Of a stretch of 7,625 bases of DNA, positions 1 to 6,820 are shown one piece after another. The first letter of the stretch is position 1. Each line of letters begins with the position of its first letter. The stretch comes from an uncultured Sporolactobacillus sp. (GTDB lineage Bacteria > Bacillota > Bacilli > Bacillales > Sporolactobacillaceae), in assembly GCA_900543345.1 (NCBI GenBank), contig UQRJ01000132.1, positions 1-7,625 on the forward strand. The letters run 5' to 3'. The notes under the pieces were generated by a model. It had not been told where the DNA came from and did not search any database. It was given only the letters and a program-made list of their open reading frames with translations. The position numbers were made by a program, and so were the translations under genes.

Positions 1-46
1 AGATGTCTTAGGGTCTCGTGGGCTCGGAGATGTGTATAAGAGACAG
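1..46. other. Untrimmed Nextera adapter (not genomic)
   Basis: The stretch ends in the 19-base Tn5 mosaic end AGATGTGTATAAGAGACAG (28-46), preceded by the Nextera read-2 linker GTCTCGTGGGCTCGG and, before that, an 8-base block GTCTTAGG. That block sits where the i7 barcode belongs; its reverse complement CCTAAGAC is, as I recall, a standard Nextera XT index. The same sequence appears inverted at the right end. This is library adapter carried into the assembly, so the contig end is an assembly break and no gene should be read through it. Confidence 0.98.
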
Positions 47-694
47 GGCGTAAACAGTCCGCGCTTGCTTAAGCGTAAATTTCGACCCGAGGATCAGCCA
101 AATATTCGGTTGATAATCCAATTTATTGCGAATCCGCGCGCAGGCCACGCGTAAAATCCACTCGTGATCATAAGCCAAATGGTCATTGGAACGAGGTCTC
201 ACCGTCAAATCGCTGTAATAGTCTTCTTCTTCCGCCCGATCATCGGCGGTCGTCAAGCATGCCTGCCCGCAATTCAACTCATAGTTACCGTCCCGGGCCG
301 CCAGACGGAACCACTCGGCATCCGTTGCACCGGTACCGGCGATCAGCGGTACGACTTCAGGGAGATAGATCATATACGTGAGCGCAATTGTCCGCGGAGG
401 GGGACTGCGGCGCGGATCGGTAAACGTCGCCAATTGCTCCGTGTGAAAGCGCGGCAGTTTCACACCGATTTTTTCGCTAATCAGCCGCAGTGAAGCGACT
501 TCGGCACTTTCCGCCCTCCGCAGATACGTTTCCGGTAGGCCCCAGCATCCCTGATAAGGATGGTCGGAACGTTTTACCAATAAAACTTGTACGGAATCCG
601 TGAGTCGATCGAAACTCCAGATGATATTGGTAATAGTCACCAGTGGACGCACTAAAATCATCGGATCGGCAAAAGTCTGTTTCCGGTCACTCAT
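47..694 (-). CDS. NrtR-like transcriptional regulator with degenerate Nudix domain (3' truncated)
   Basis: 216 genomic codons are present; the C-terminus is lost at the contig edge. The N-terminal part (about residues 14-145) is a Nudix fold with WGLP at 51-54 and a Nudix box in exactly conserved spacing but with key residues changed: T56 replaces Gly, E62 is kept, R70 is kept, L71 replaces Glu, E74 is kept, K75 replaces the metal-binding Glu, and G77 is kept. The segment at 172-213 (HLAYDH, ARIRNKLDYQP, FTLKQ) matches the linker and start of the winged helix of NrtR regulators, which use a Nudix domain as ligand sensor for NAD or sugar metabolism. I infer a DNA-binding regulator rather than a hydrolase. 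The start is ATG at 694 with AGGGAGG (705-711) ten bases upstream. The open frame continues 12 codons into adapter (LSLIHISEPTRP); those residues are artefact. The regulated genes are not visible here. Confidence 0.8.
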
Positions 695-733
695 GTTTAA
701 TTTTCCTCCCTTCTAAACTCATCCAATCAATGA

Positions 734-1639
734 TCAATCTGGTAATCTTAAGAGGTACTGTCCATCCAAAAATCGCATGACCAACCCATTTTTCGGAAAA
801 AAGTCAATTACCGCCGCATTGCCCGGCTGCACGCTCGGATTGATTTTGTGAATGATGGCGGTAGCGCCCTCCAGTCGGGCAACCCGGGAGTACAGGGTCG
901 GCCGGCGATCTTACGTGCTGCACCGGCACTCACTGCGATGGCCGCCAAAAAATTGAATGTGCCGGCAACGCAGCCGCCGGATTCGACCATAAAAATCATG
1001 CCCACGTGTAGCGTTGTTCTCGAGGGTTCCGCTTCTTTTCACCAGAATCAAACGTCATGCAACCGTACTTACCGGTTATCCAGCTCCAATCATCAATGAC
1101 GGCAACTGCAACCGACTGACGTGTTTCCCGCACCATCCGTATAGGTTTGTATATTTCCTCCAATTATCCTAAGACTTATGACGCAATAGCCTACAACAAC
1201 TATAACGGTCATTTCAAGCCGATTATTTACATGATTACGCTTGTCATCGATGAAAAAACTGATCGTGATTCATTTTACCCTACAACCCCGGCAATTGCGA
1301 TAGTAGAAATTTGGTATGCCATTTTTCCGCCAGAAGGCCCACCGGCGGTAGGACTGCTTGACAATATAAATCAAGACACAGCATCCGGAAACCGGCCAAT
1401 CCACTTATCGACACGGTCAGAAGCTAAAGCCGGCCCATTCAGGGGATAAAATGAAGACGATTAACTGCCAATCAACCAGGTTTTCTTTCGTTTATAGATC
1501 GACAATCCGGATACAGTCTTGCCAGTGGATCGGCTTCAGATTTGATTCTCAAGCGGAGGCACCGTGAACCGGCATCGTCGAGTAGATAACTCTGTAGCGC
1601 CTGTAAGGTTGATGATCCAGAACCCTTCAAAAAAAGACT
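734..1639 (-). pseudogene. Decayed ISL3-family transposase relic
   Basis: No intact frame exists, but minus-strand pieces in changing frames follow the order of an ISL3 transposase. At about 1639-1472 a frame reads RLRIKSEAD then PDC, like the N-terminal zinc-ribbon region. At about 1440-1375 a piece reads LNGPALA then DKWIGRFPD, like the segment leading to the second Cys pair (Cys lost). At about 1360-1278 it reads GGPSGGKMA. At 1136-1000 it reads AVIDDWSWITGKYG, close to the family's IDDWxxxxGxxYG block that holds the first catalytic Asp. At 1005-900 it reads AAIAVSAGAARKIAGR, resembling the GAPxAxQxADR block with the second Asp changed to Gly. A last open piece runs to a stop at 734. At least four frame changes and stops separate the pieces, and the C-terminal third is absent. 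I found no terminal inverted repeats. The family call rests on motif memory and could be wrong. Confidence 0.5.
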
Positions 1640-2055
1640 GCCGTGATCCTTCTCGTTGATTTTTTGGCTGATTCCTGAACTTTTTTCAGCAAACGAGATA
1701 GATATGTTAAGCTTAAGCTAAGGAAGCATCCGCCGCAAAAAACGTCACACTGCAATAACCCTGACGGCAGATTGCCGAGTATACCGGAGCCCAGCAATCG
1801 AAAATAAGAAAAAAATCAGGCAGGTCATCGGTCAGATATAGTATGGGACACTCAGTGGAGAATTAAACGATTTTTCATGATCCTATCCCTGATACGGCGA
1901 TGCCCCGGCGATCTTGTAAATCCACACAGCCGTATTTCTGCAGCAACAAATATCTTGAGGCTGCGTTCCGTCGATAGGCAAAAGTCAGCTAAAGAATAGA
2001 TGGCACGAAGATGGATAGATCTATTACAGAATTTTTAGCTCTAAAATAGAAACAA
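1640..2055. other. Non-coding stretch with no recognised gene
   Basis: About 415 bases between the transposase relic and the HAD hydrolase gene. All six frames are interrupted by stops and I recognise no RNA gene or clear terminator. A minus-strand piece near 1980-1880 reads smoothly for about 34 codons before a stop, which may be another coding remnant, but I cannot assign it. The promoter of the plus-strand hydrolase should lie here; no convincing -35/-10 pair stands out. Confidence 0.5.
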
Positions 2056-2057
2056 AT

Positions 2058-2063
2058 GGGGGA
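2058..2063 (+). promoter_or_regulatory. Ribosome binding site deciding the HAD start
   Basis: GGGGGA lies seven bases before the ATG at 2071. The in-frame ATG at 2056 directly precedes this motif and has no Shine-Dalgarno sequence of its own, so 2071 is the better start. Confidence 0.7.
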
Positions 2064-2070
2064 ATCGCTC

Positions 2071-2721
2071 ATGGTGGAACTGCTGACTTTTGATTGCTAT
2101 GGAACATTGATCGATACGGCCCCACTCCGAGACAAGCTCGGAACTATCGCAGTGCAGCAAAGTATCGACCGTTCGGCAATGATCCACACCTATAGCAGCT
2201 TCGAAGACCGGCTGATGTATGGAGAGGGCTTGTTTACCGTCTATAGCCAGATCATCTATCAAGCGTTGGAATACTGCGAGATGGAACTGAATGCCGACCA
2301 TTTAACGGATTATTATGAACAATTGATTGAAGTGCATCGGAAACTCCGCCCCTTCCCCGAAATCGCCCGCACCTTAGCCGCGTTAAAAGCCAAGGGCTAC
2401 CGGACCGCATTGCTGTCTAATTCCGACTGGAGCCTGATGCCGTACCATCTAAAAGCGCTGCACCACGATTTCGACGCTGTTTATCTCGCTGAAGATCTGC
2501 ATGCGTACAAACCGCAGATCCACTTTTTCAAACAAGTTCAGGATCAGCTTCGAACCCATCATCATGTGCATATTGCTGCCGGTTTCTGGTGGGACATCGT
2601 CCCCGCTCAAAAAATGAACTGGCGGCGCATTTGGGTAAATCGCCGCCGCCAAAAGGGTATTCGCCATTACATGCCATATACGGAAGTCAAAACACTCGGC
2701 GAGGTGCTGAACTATTTATAA
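2071..2721 (+). CDS. HAD-family hydrolase, 2-haloacid dehalogenase type (type II-like)
   Basis: 216 aa cytosolic HAD hydrolase, normal length for the family. Motif I is FDCYGT with nucleophile D8; the second Asp of phosphatase-type DxDxT is replaced by Tyr (Y10), as in L-2-haloacid dehalogenases and their relatives. Motif II is LLSNSD (114-119), motif III Lys is K147 in AYKP, and motif IV is AAGFWWDIVPA with D175. The helical cap lies between residues 15 and 100. The family hydrolyses C-halogen or phosphoester bonds through an aspartyl intermediate; the Tyr at the second position favours dehalogenase-like chemistry, but many such proteins have unknown substrates. An upstream ATG at 2056 would add five residues but lacks a ribosome binding site. 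The gene stands alone on the plus strand and converges on the transporter operon. Confidence 0.85.
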   Translation: MVELLTFDCYGTLIDTAPLRDKLGTIAVQQSIDRSAMIHTYSSFEDRLMYGEGLFTVYSQIIYQALEYCEMELNADHLTDYYEQLIEVHRKLRPFPEIARTLAALKAKGYRTALLSNSDWSLMPYHLKALHHDFDAVYLAEDLHAYKPQIHFFKQVQDQLRTHHHVHIAAGFWWDIVPAQKMNWRRIWVNRRRQKGIRHYMPYTEVKTLGEVLNYL

Positions 2722-3024
2722 AATAAAATCCAATGCAATTGCTCGGCATGATGACCCTAGCGACTCCATGCCTGCGCTGCCGCAAAGTGATTCCGCGCTC
2801 TCTGTCTTTTTTCGCGCTCATCGTGATTAATTCCGCGCTCATCGTGATTAATTCCAAGCTCGCCGCCATTAATTCCGCACTCATCGTGATTGATTCCAAG
2901 CTTACCGCCATTAATTCCGCGCTTATCGTGATTGATTCCAAGCTCGCCGCCATTAATTCCGCGCTCACGCGAAACATTCCCGCGGTCGCAGTGATTTATT
3001 CCGTCTGTCGCAGGTTCGGCCGGA
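2722..3024. other. Convergent intergenic gap carrying the 21-bp array
   Basis: The 303 bases between the stop codons of the plus-strand HAD hydrolase and the minus-strand ATPase gene. Apart from the tandem array it holds no recognised gene. I see no GC-rich stem followed by a T-run on either strand, although both converging transcripts must end near here, so the array or its surroundings may take that role. Confidence 0.6.
2811..2957. repeat. Tandem array of 21-bp repeats, alternating A and B types
   Basis: Seven head-to-tail units of exactly 21 bases start at 2811, 2832, 2853, 2874, 2895, 2916 and 2937. Every unit starts TCC (TTC in the first) and ends ATTAAT or ATTGAT. Type A has the core GCGCTCATCGTG (2811, 2832, 2874, 2916) and type B has AAGCTCGCCGCC (2853, 2895, 2937), giving the order A-A-B-A-B-A-B. 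The units at 2853 and 2937 are identical; other differences inside each type are transitions. Degraded units flank the array: a 19-base unit at 2792-2810, and a 20- plus 22-base pair at 2958-2999. Because 21 is a multiple of three and the units lack stops, one plus-strand and two minus-strand frames stay open as heptapeptide repeats (SALIVIN/SKLAAIN, GINHDER/GINGGEL, SAELITM). None has a convincing ribosome binding site, so I annotate it as DNA repeat and not as a gene. Confidence 0.95.
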
Positions 3025-4119
3025 TTAGATGATTCGATTTCGTGAATCCGGATCAAAAAAATGTATTTTCGCCTCATTCAAAGATACCTGGATCGAACTG
3101 CCGTTGGTTACGATAAGCGGTTGGGTTCTGGCAATCAGTTCGGTTTGACTCAGTTGAAAATGAACAAGGCTTTCCGGACCGAGTAATTCCGTATTCTTGA
3201 CAACCGCCGATACGAAGCAAGGATCGTTTTGATCAGTTCGGGCTCCAACTTGAATATCTTCCGGGCGAATACCGGCAATGAGCCGGCATTCACGATAATT
3301 TTTTTCATGTAACCGCATGACGATCGCTTGCGGCAACGGTAAATTAATCGACCCGAAGCGGACTTTGTCTCCCGACAAGGACACCGGAAAGAAGTTCATT
3401 GCGGGGGAGCCGATGAATCCGCCGACAAATACATTCGCCGGGTGATGATAAATGTCATCCGGCGTGCCAATTTGTTGAATCTCCCCGTGATTCATTACCA
3501 CGAGTCGATCGGCCATTGTCATCGCTTCCGTTTGATCATGTGTCACATAAATCGTTGTCGTTTTTAAACGCTGATGAAGTTTGGAAATTTCCACGCGCAT
3601 TTGTACCCGTAACTTTGCATCCAAATTAGACAGCGGCTCGTCCATTAGAAAAAGCCGCGGGCTGCGTACCATGGCTCTCCCAAGCGCCACCCGCTGGCGC
3701 TGACCGCCGGACAAAAACTTGGGCTTGCGGTTTAAATAGTTTTTTAAGCCAAGCACCTCTGCGGCCTGACGTACTTTTTCGTCAATTTCTTTTTTTGTCA
3801 GGTTCTTCAATTTCAGCCCGAAGGCCATGTTTTTATAAGCCGTCATGTGTGGATACAAAGCATAATTTTGAAAAACCATCGCGATGTTGCGATCTTTGGG
3901 ATCGACCTTATTCACCCGTTTTCCGTCAATATACAGATCGCCGGATGAAATCGATTCCAGGCCGGCAATCATTCTTAATGTCGTTGATTTTCCGCATCCC
4001 GATGGGCCGACCAGCACAATCAATTCTCTATCCCTTATGTTCAAATTAAAATCTTTGACAGCAGGGCGTTTGCTTTTCCGATAATATTTCTCAACGTGAC
4101 TTAATAAGACAGATGCCAT
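3025..4119 (-). CDS. ugpC: ABC transporter ATP-binding protein, UgpC/MsmK type
   Basis: 364 aa cytoplasmic ATPase that powers a sugar or glycerol-phosphate importer. Walker A GPSGCGKST is at 38-46, Q-loop Q84, signature LSGGQRQR at 136-143, Walker B LFLMDE at 156-161 with catalytic E161, and H-loop H194. A C-terminal MalK/UgpC-type OB-fold regulatory domain follows from about residue 240, with the typical GIRPEDI at 283-289. All catalytic residues are intact. The start is ATG 4119 with GAAGGAG eight bases upstream; a longer frame to 4176 would overlap the upstream gene and lacks a better signal. It is the last gene of the operon, 22 bases after the phosphatase gene. UgpC, MsmK and MalK are hard to separate by sequence alone; the ugp symbol comes from the linked permeases and binding protein. 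Confidence 0.9.
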   Translation of the reverse strand: MASVLLSHVEKYYRKSKRPAVKDFNLNIRDRELIVLVGPSGCGKSTTLRMIAGLESISSGDLYIDGKRVNKVDPKDRNIAMVFQNYALYPHMTAYKNMAFGLKLKNLTKKEIDEKVRQAAEVLGLKNYLNRKPKFLSGGQRQRVALGRAMVRSPRLFLMDEPLSNLDAKLRVQMRVEISKLHQRLKTTTIYVTHDQTEAMTMADRLVVMNHGEIQQIGTPDDIYHHPANVFVGGFIGSPAMNFFPVSLSGDKVRFGSINLPLPQAIVMRLHEKNYRECRLIAGIRPEDIQVGARTDQNDPCFVSAVVKNTELLGPESLVHFQLSQTELIARTQPLIVTNGSSIQVSLNEAKIHFFDPDSRNRII

Positions 4120-4127
4120 GATTCGAT

Positions 4128-4134
4128 CTCCTTC
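4128..4134 (-). promoter_or_regulatory. Ribosome binding site deciding the ATPase start
   Basis: GAAGGAG on the minus strand, eight bases before ATG 4119, rejects the 19-residue-longer upstream start at 4176. Confidence 0.85.
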
Positions 4135-4141
4135 ATAGAAT

Positions 4142-4933
4142 TCATAAAACGACAAGTTCCCGCAAATCATGAACAATGTAATCGGGAAAAACAGATTGAA
4201 TCGAGCAATCGGTCACCGTACTGACTCCGGTCAATGCAAGTACGGTTTTCATCCCTATTTTCTTACCAAAGACAATATCGGTATCCAGACGATCGCCAAC
4301 CATCAGACAACGATTCGGTTCCAGTAGCGAACCGTTTTCTGCTTCAATAATCCGGAAGAAAAAATCAGCGGGTTTGCCAATCACGATCGTATGCTTGGCG
4401 TTTCCGGCCGTCTTAATGGCCAAGGCAAGGCCCAGCGTATCCGGCACGGTTCCTGTTTCGGTGATAAAAAAAGCATCCGGATTCGTTATAATCAAAGGTG
4501 CGCCTTGCTGAAGTACATGCATCGCATCGGTTAACTTTTCAAACGTAAATAAGCGATCAAGCCCGACCAATACATGAGTAGCCTCCGAAGCGTGCTGAGC
4601 AATCGTTATTCCATGCACTGCTAATTCGTCGATAAGCGCGCGTTCGCCGACCACCCAGAGCTTAGGATTTTGCAGCCATCGCGAAGCAAAGATGGCCGCC
4701 GCATAAGAAGAAGTCATCACTTCCTCAATCCGGGCCGATACCCCCATTCTATTTAACTTTAATGCACACTGTCTGCGTGTGAAGATGGAGGTATTGCTCA
4801 CAAAACGGATTGCTTTGCCAGAACGATGTAGCGCCCGAATCAAGTCAATCACTCCGGGCAATAATTGATTACCCTCATAGAGGGTGCCATCAAGGTCAAA
4901 GAGTACCCAATCAATATCGGCAACTTGAATCAT
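4142..4933 (-). CDS. HAD-IIA sugar/phosphoester phosphatase (NagD/AraL-like)
   Basis: 263 aa, full length for subfamily IIA. Motif I is FDLDGTLYEG with D13 and D15, motif II FVSNTS (44-49), motif III GKP with K187, and motif IV MVGDRLDTDI with D214 and D219. The C2 cap between about 80 and 180 contains the typical NPDAFF and GTVPDTLG patterns. The intact DxD and motif IV acids indicate a Mg-dependent phosphatase. Relatives dephosphorylate UMP, sugar phosphates, glycerol 3-phosphate or phosphoglycolate, so the substrate is not fixed by sequence. It sits inside a transporter operon between the permease UgpE and the ATPase; in Bacillus subtilis the relative AraL is likewise linked to the araNPQ sugar importer. 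Its ATG overlaps the stop of a small upstream ORF by four bases (ATGA), and its own ribosome site is modest (AGGA, ten bases upstream), suggesting coupled translation. Confidence 0.85.
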   Translation of the reverse strand: MIQVADIDWVLFDLDGTLYEGNQLLPGVIDLIRALHRSGKAIRFVSNTSIFTRRQCALKLNRMGVSARIEEVMTSSYAAAIFASRWLQNPKLWVVGERALIDELAVHGITIAQHASEATHVLVGLDRLFTFEKLTDAMHVLQQGAPLIITNPDAFFITETGTVPDTLGLALAIKTAGNAKHTIVIGKPADFFFRIIEAENGSLLEPNRCLMVGDRLDTDIVFGKKIGMKTVLALTGVSTVTDCSIQSVFPDYIVHDLRELVVL

Positions 4934-5052
4934 TCATCAATCATCCTGTTCATGTTTGCAAAACTTGCTGCAGTCATCTGTTTTAAACGTAGTGCCTGGT
5001 CCAGTCCGTTCATGTCAAACGCAAAGCTCCCCTCTCGCGCCGATGAATCCAT
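4930..5052 (-). CDS. Possible small ORF (40 aa) coupled to the HAD phosphatase
   Basis: In the 164-base gap between the permease and phosphatase genes one minus-strand frame is open for 53 codons; from its first ATG (5052) it encodes 40 residues. The second half, including GLDQALRLKQMTAASFANMN, looks like an amphipathic helix. Its stop overlaps the phosphatase start in an ATGA. No strong Shine-Dalgarno sequence precedes the ATG (only GGGA about six bases upstream), and I recognise no family. It is either a small protein, a leader for coupling, or the C-terminal remnant of a deleted gene that once stood here; the frame is the same as that of the upstream permease but separated from it by two stops. 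Confidence 0.35.
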   Translation of the reverse strand: MDSSAREGSFAFDMNGLDQALRLKQMTAASFANMNRMIDE

Positions 5053-5097
5053 GCAACGGTCCCATTCGCTGCTTCCCCGGATGTCCGCTCACCTTCC

Positions 5098-5877
5098 TCA
5101 TTTAATACCCGATTGCATAAAGCTTGAAATAAACTGTTTTTGAAAAATAAAGAACGCCAGCACGAGTGGAAAAATGACCAGTAAAGTCGCAGCGGCCAAT
5201 TGGCCCCATTGCGCGCTGCTCTCCGTTGTCTTGGCAAAAATCGATAATCCGACGGACAGCGGGCGATTATTCACGGAATTCGTCACAATTAGCGGCCACA
5301 GAAAATTGCTCCATTGGTGGCTGATTGATACGAGGCCAAAAGCAACGAATGTCGGCTTGGCCAGTGGAACATAGATATACCACAACATATGCCAAAGGCT
5401 GCATCCCTCCATTTTCGCAGCTTCTTCCAGCTCAATAGGGATACCTTTGAAAGCCTGCCGCAGTAAAAATACACCGAAAGCGGAGATAAAATAGGGAATC
5501 ATAATGCCTAATTTGGAATCAACCAAACCTAAACCGGCAATGGTCCCGTAATTCGGAAAGATTAACACATCGACCGGAATCATAATTTGGATCAGGTAAA
5601 GGATAAATAATGTATTCTTAAACGGAAAGGAAAGCCTGGCAAAGGCATAAGCCGCCAATGTCGTCGTTACAAATTGAAAGGCAAAGACGACCAGCGCAAT
5701 GATTGTCGTATTGAAATAATATTGTAGAAAGGGAGCCGCATTCCAGGCATTGACAAAATTAGCAAACGAAAAACCGGAACCGCCATCCGGACGAAAGGCC
5801 GTAATAATCACCCAAAAAAGTGGAACCCCCCAAAGTAAAGCCAGGCTATACGTCGATATGGTTAATAATCGTCTCAT
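5098..5877 (-). CDS. ugpE: ABC transporter permease, UgpE type
   Basis: 259 aa inner-membrane permease of the binding-protein-dependent MalG/UgpE group, with about six hydrophobic segments (near residues 7-27, 57-80, 90-108, 124-142, 172-196 and 229-246). The EAA loop that contacts the ATPase is EEAAKMEGC at 151-159, followed by YVPLAKP at 169-175. The WSNFLWPLIVT block (189-199) is typical of UgpE. The start is ATG 5877; its ribosome site AAGGGG (5886-5891) overlaps the stop codon of the upstream permease gene, and only 12 bases separate the two, so the genes are co-transcribed and probably translationally coupled. It pairs with UgpA to form the transmembrane channel. Confidence 0.9.
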   Translation of the reverse strand: MRRLLTISTYSLALLWGVPLFWVIITAFRPDGGSGFSFANFVNAWNAAPFLQYYFNTTIIALVVFAFQFVTTTLAAYAFARLSFPFKNTLFILYLIQIMIPVDVLIFPNYGTIAGLGLVDSKLGIMIPYFISAFGVFLLRQAFKGIPIELEEAAKMEGCSLWHMLWYIYVPLAKPTFVAFGLVSISHQWSNFLWPLIVTNSVNNRPLSVGLSIFAKTTESSAQWGQLAAATLLVIFPLVLAFFIFQKQFISSFMQSGIK

Positions 5878-5889
5878 TGATTTTACCCC

Positions 5890-6774
5890 TTAATTATAGT
5901 GAACGCGGCGATCGATCCCAAAGAACTGAATACAGAATAAGATCGTCAGTATGACAAGCACAACAATCGTCACTGTCGCTGCCTTCCCCTGATCGATGTA
6001 CTGAAAAGCAATTTCGTAGATGTAATACAACAACATATTACTGGAATTATCCGGACCGCCCTGTGTCATCACGATCAGGTGATCAATCAATTTGAACGCA
6101 TCGGCCGTCGCCATGACCAGACAAAAAAGCGTTGTCGGCATCAGCAGCGGAAATGTGACATTACTGAATCGATACCAGCCGCGGATCCCGTCGAGCCTTG
6201 CCGCCTCATAGATTTCCTCCGGGAGATTTTTCAGTGCCGCTAAATAAAAAATCATGAAAAATCCCGCTTCTTTCCAAATGATCATCACCATTAAGGCCGG
6301 AAGAACAGTCTGGCTGTTGCTCAGCACACTTTCATTCGCAATATGCAGCAGTTTTAAGCAAGCCGTCAGCAAACCACTGGGTGAATAAAGATACATCCAG
6401 ATATTGGCCACCGCAATCAGCGGCAGAATCACCGGGTAAAAAAAGAAAGTCTTGACCAGCCCGTCCCCTCTAAAAGTCCGATTAACGAGCATCGCCATGA
6501 TGAGTCCGAACGTAATACTGACCGGTACGGTAACCACGGCGAAAATAATTGTGTTGAAAAATGACTTCCAAAATATTTTATCTTCAGCAAGCCGCTGATA
6601 GTTTTGTAAACCGACGAAGATCGGCTTCGGCACCCCCAGATCCGACTGAAAAAAGCTCAGATAAATCGTTTTGACAATCGGAAACAAGGTAAAAGCGACT
6701 AACAAGATAAAAGATGGAAGTAAAAGAAGCCAGGGAGTCACAGTTGCCCTGCCCAATTGTCCTTTACCTCTCAT
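5890..6774 (-). CDS. ugpA: ABC transporter permease, UgpA type
   Basis: 294 aa inner-membrane permease of the MalF/UgpA group. Hydrophobic segments lie at about 15-35, 73-97, 109-130, 158-180, 207-227 and 266-285. The EAA loop is EEIYEAARLDG at 186-196, followed by FPLLMP at 208-213, and QGGP at 238-241 is a typical family block before the last segments. The first gene-proximal ATG with a good signal is 6774, with GAGGAG eight bases upstream; a GTG at 6783 in the same frame lies on top of that motif and is unlikely. It is 88 bases downstream of the binding-protein gene, a gap that contains a possible hairpin, and 12 bases before ugpE. Confidence 0.9.
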   Translation of the reverse strand: MRGKGQLGRATVTPWLLLLPSFILLVAFTLFPIVKTIYLSFFQSDLGVPKPIFVGLQNYQRLAEDKIFWKSFFNTIIFAVVTVPVSITFGLIMAMLVNRTFRGDGLVKTFFFYPVILPLIAVANIWMYLYSPSGLLTACLKLLHIANESVLSNSQTVLPALMVMIIWKEAGFFMIFYLAALKNLPEEIYEAARLDGIRGWYRFSNVTFPLLMPTTLFCLVMATADAFKLIDHLIVMTQGGPDNSSNMLLYYIYEIAFQYIDQGKAATVTIVVLVILTILFCIQFFGIDRRVHYN

Positions 6775-6782
6775 CCTTATCA

Positions 6783-6788
6783 CTCCTC
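6783..6788 (-). promoter_or_regulatory. Ribosome binding site deciding the ugpA start
   Basis: GAGGAG on the minus strand eight bases before ATG 6774. The alternative GTG at 6783 overlaps the motif and so cannot use it. Confidence 0.8.
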
Positions 6789-6799
6789 ATTCATTTGTA

Positions 6800-6820
6800 T
6801 CCGGATTCAGCTGATCCGGA
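6800..6820 (-). other. Possible intercistronic hairpin between ugpB and ugpA
   Basis: Arms TCCGGA at 6800-6805 and 6815-6820 enclose nine bases that contain the palindrome TCAGCTGA. The folded RNA would have a six-base-pair stem plus a short inner stem with a bulge. No T-run follows, so it is not a standard terminator. Hairpins in this place in importer operons can protect the binding-protein mRNA and lower permease expression; that role here is inference. Confidence 0.35.

Noticed and set aside
848..1099. Plus-strand 83-codon frame as a gene
   Set aside because: It starts at a GTG without ribosome site and is antisense to the pieces that resemble the transposase relic; composition looks like a shadow frame.
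1147..1449. Plus-strand 100-codon frame as a gene
   Set aside because: The sequence at its start is the complement of a GGAGG motif rather than a ribosome site for this strand, no family is recognisable, and it opposes the relic pieces.
2010..2050. Promoter -10 box TAAAAT before the HAD gene
   Set aside because: No acceptable -35 hexamer is found 16-18 bases upstream, and the region is AT-rich enough for chance matches.
2795..2815. Rho-independent terminator for the HAD hydrolase at the T-run GTCTTTTTTCG
   Set aside because: Only weak GCGC pairing precedes the T-run; no stable stem directly adjoins it.
2792..2999. CRISPR array
   Set aside because: The units are contiguous 21-bp tandem repeats with no unique spacers, and there are no cas genes in the window.
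5010..5237. 75-codon minus-strand frame overlapping the end of ugpE
   Set aside because: Most of it lies inside ugpE in another frame; the ugpE frame carries clear permease motifs to its stop.
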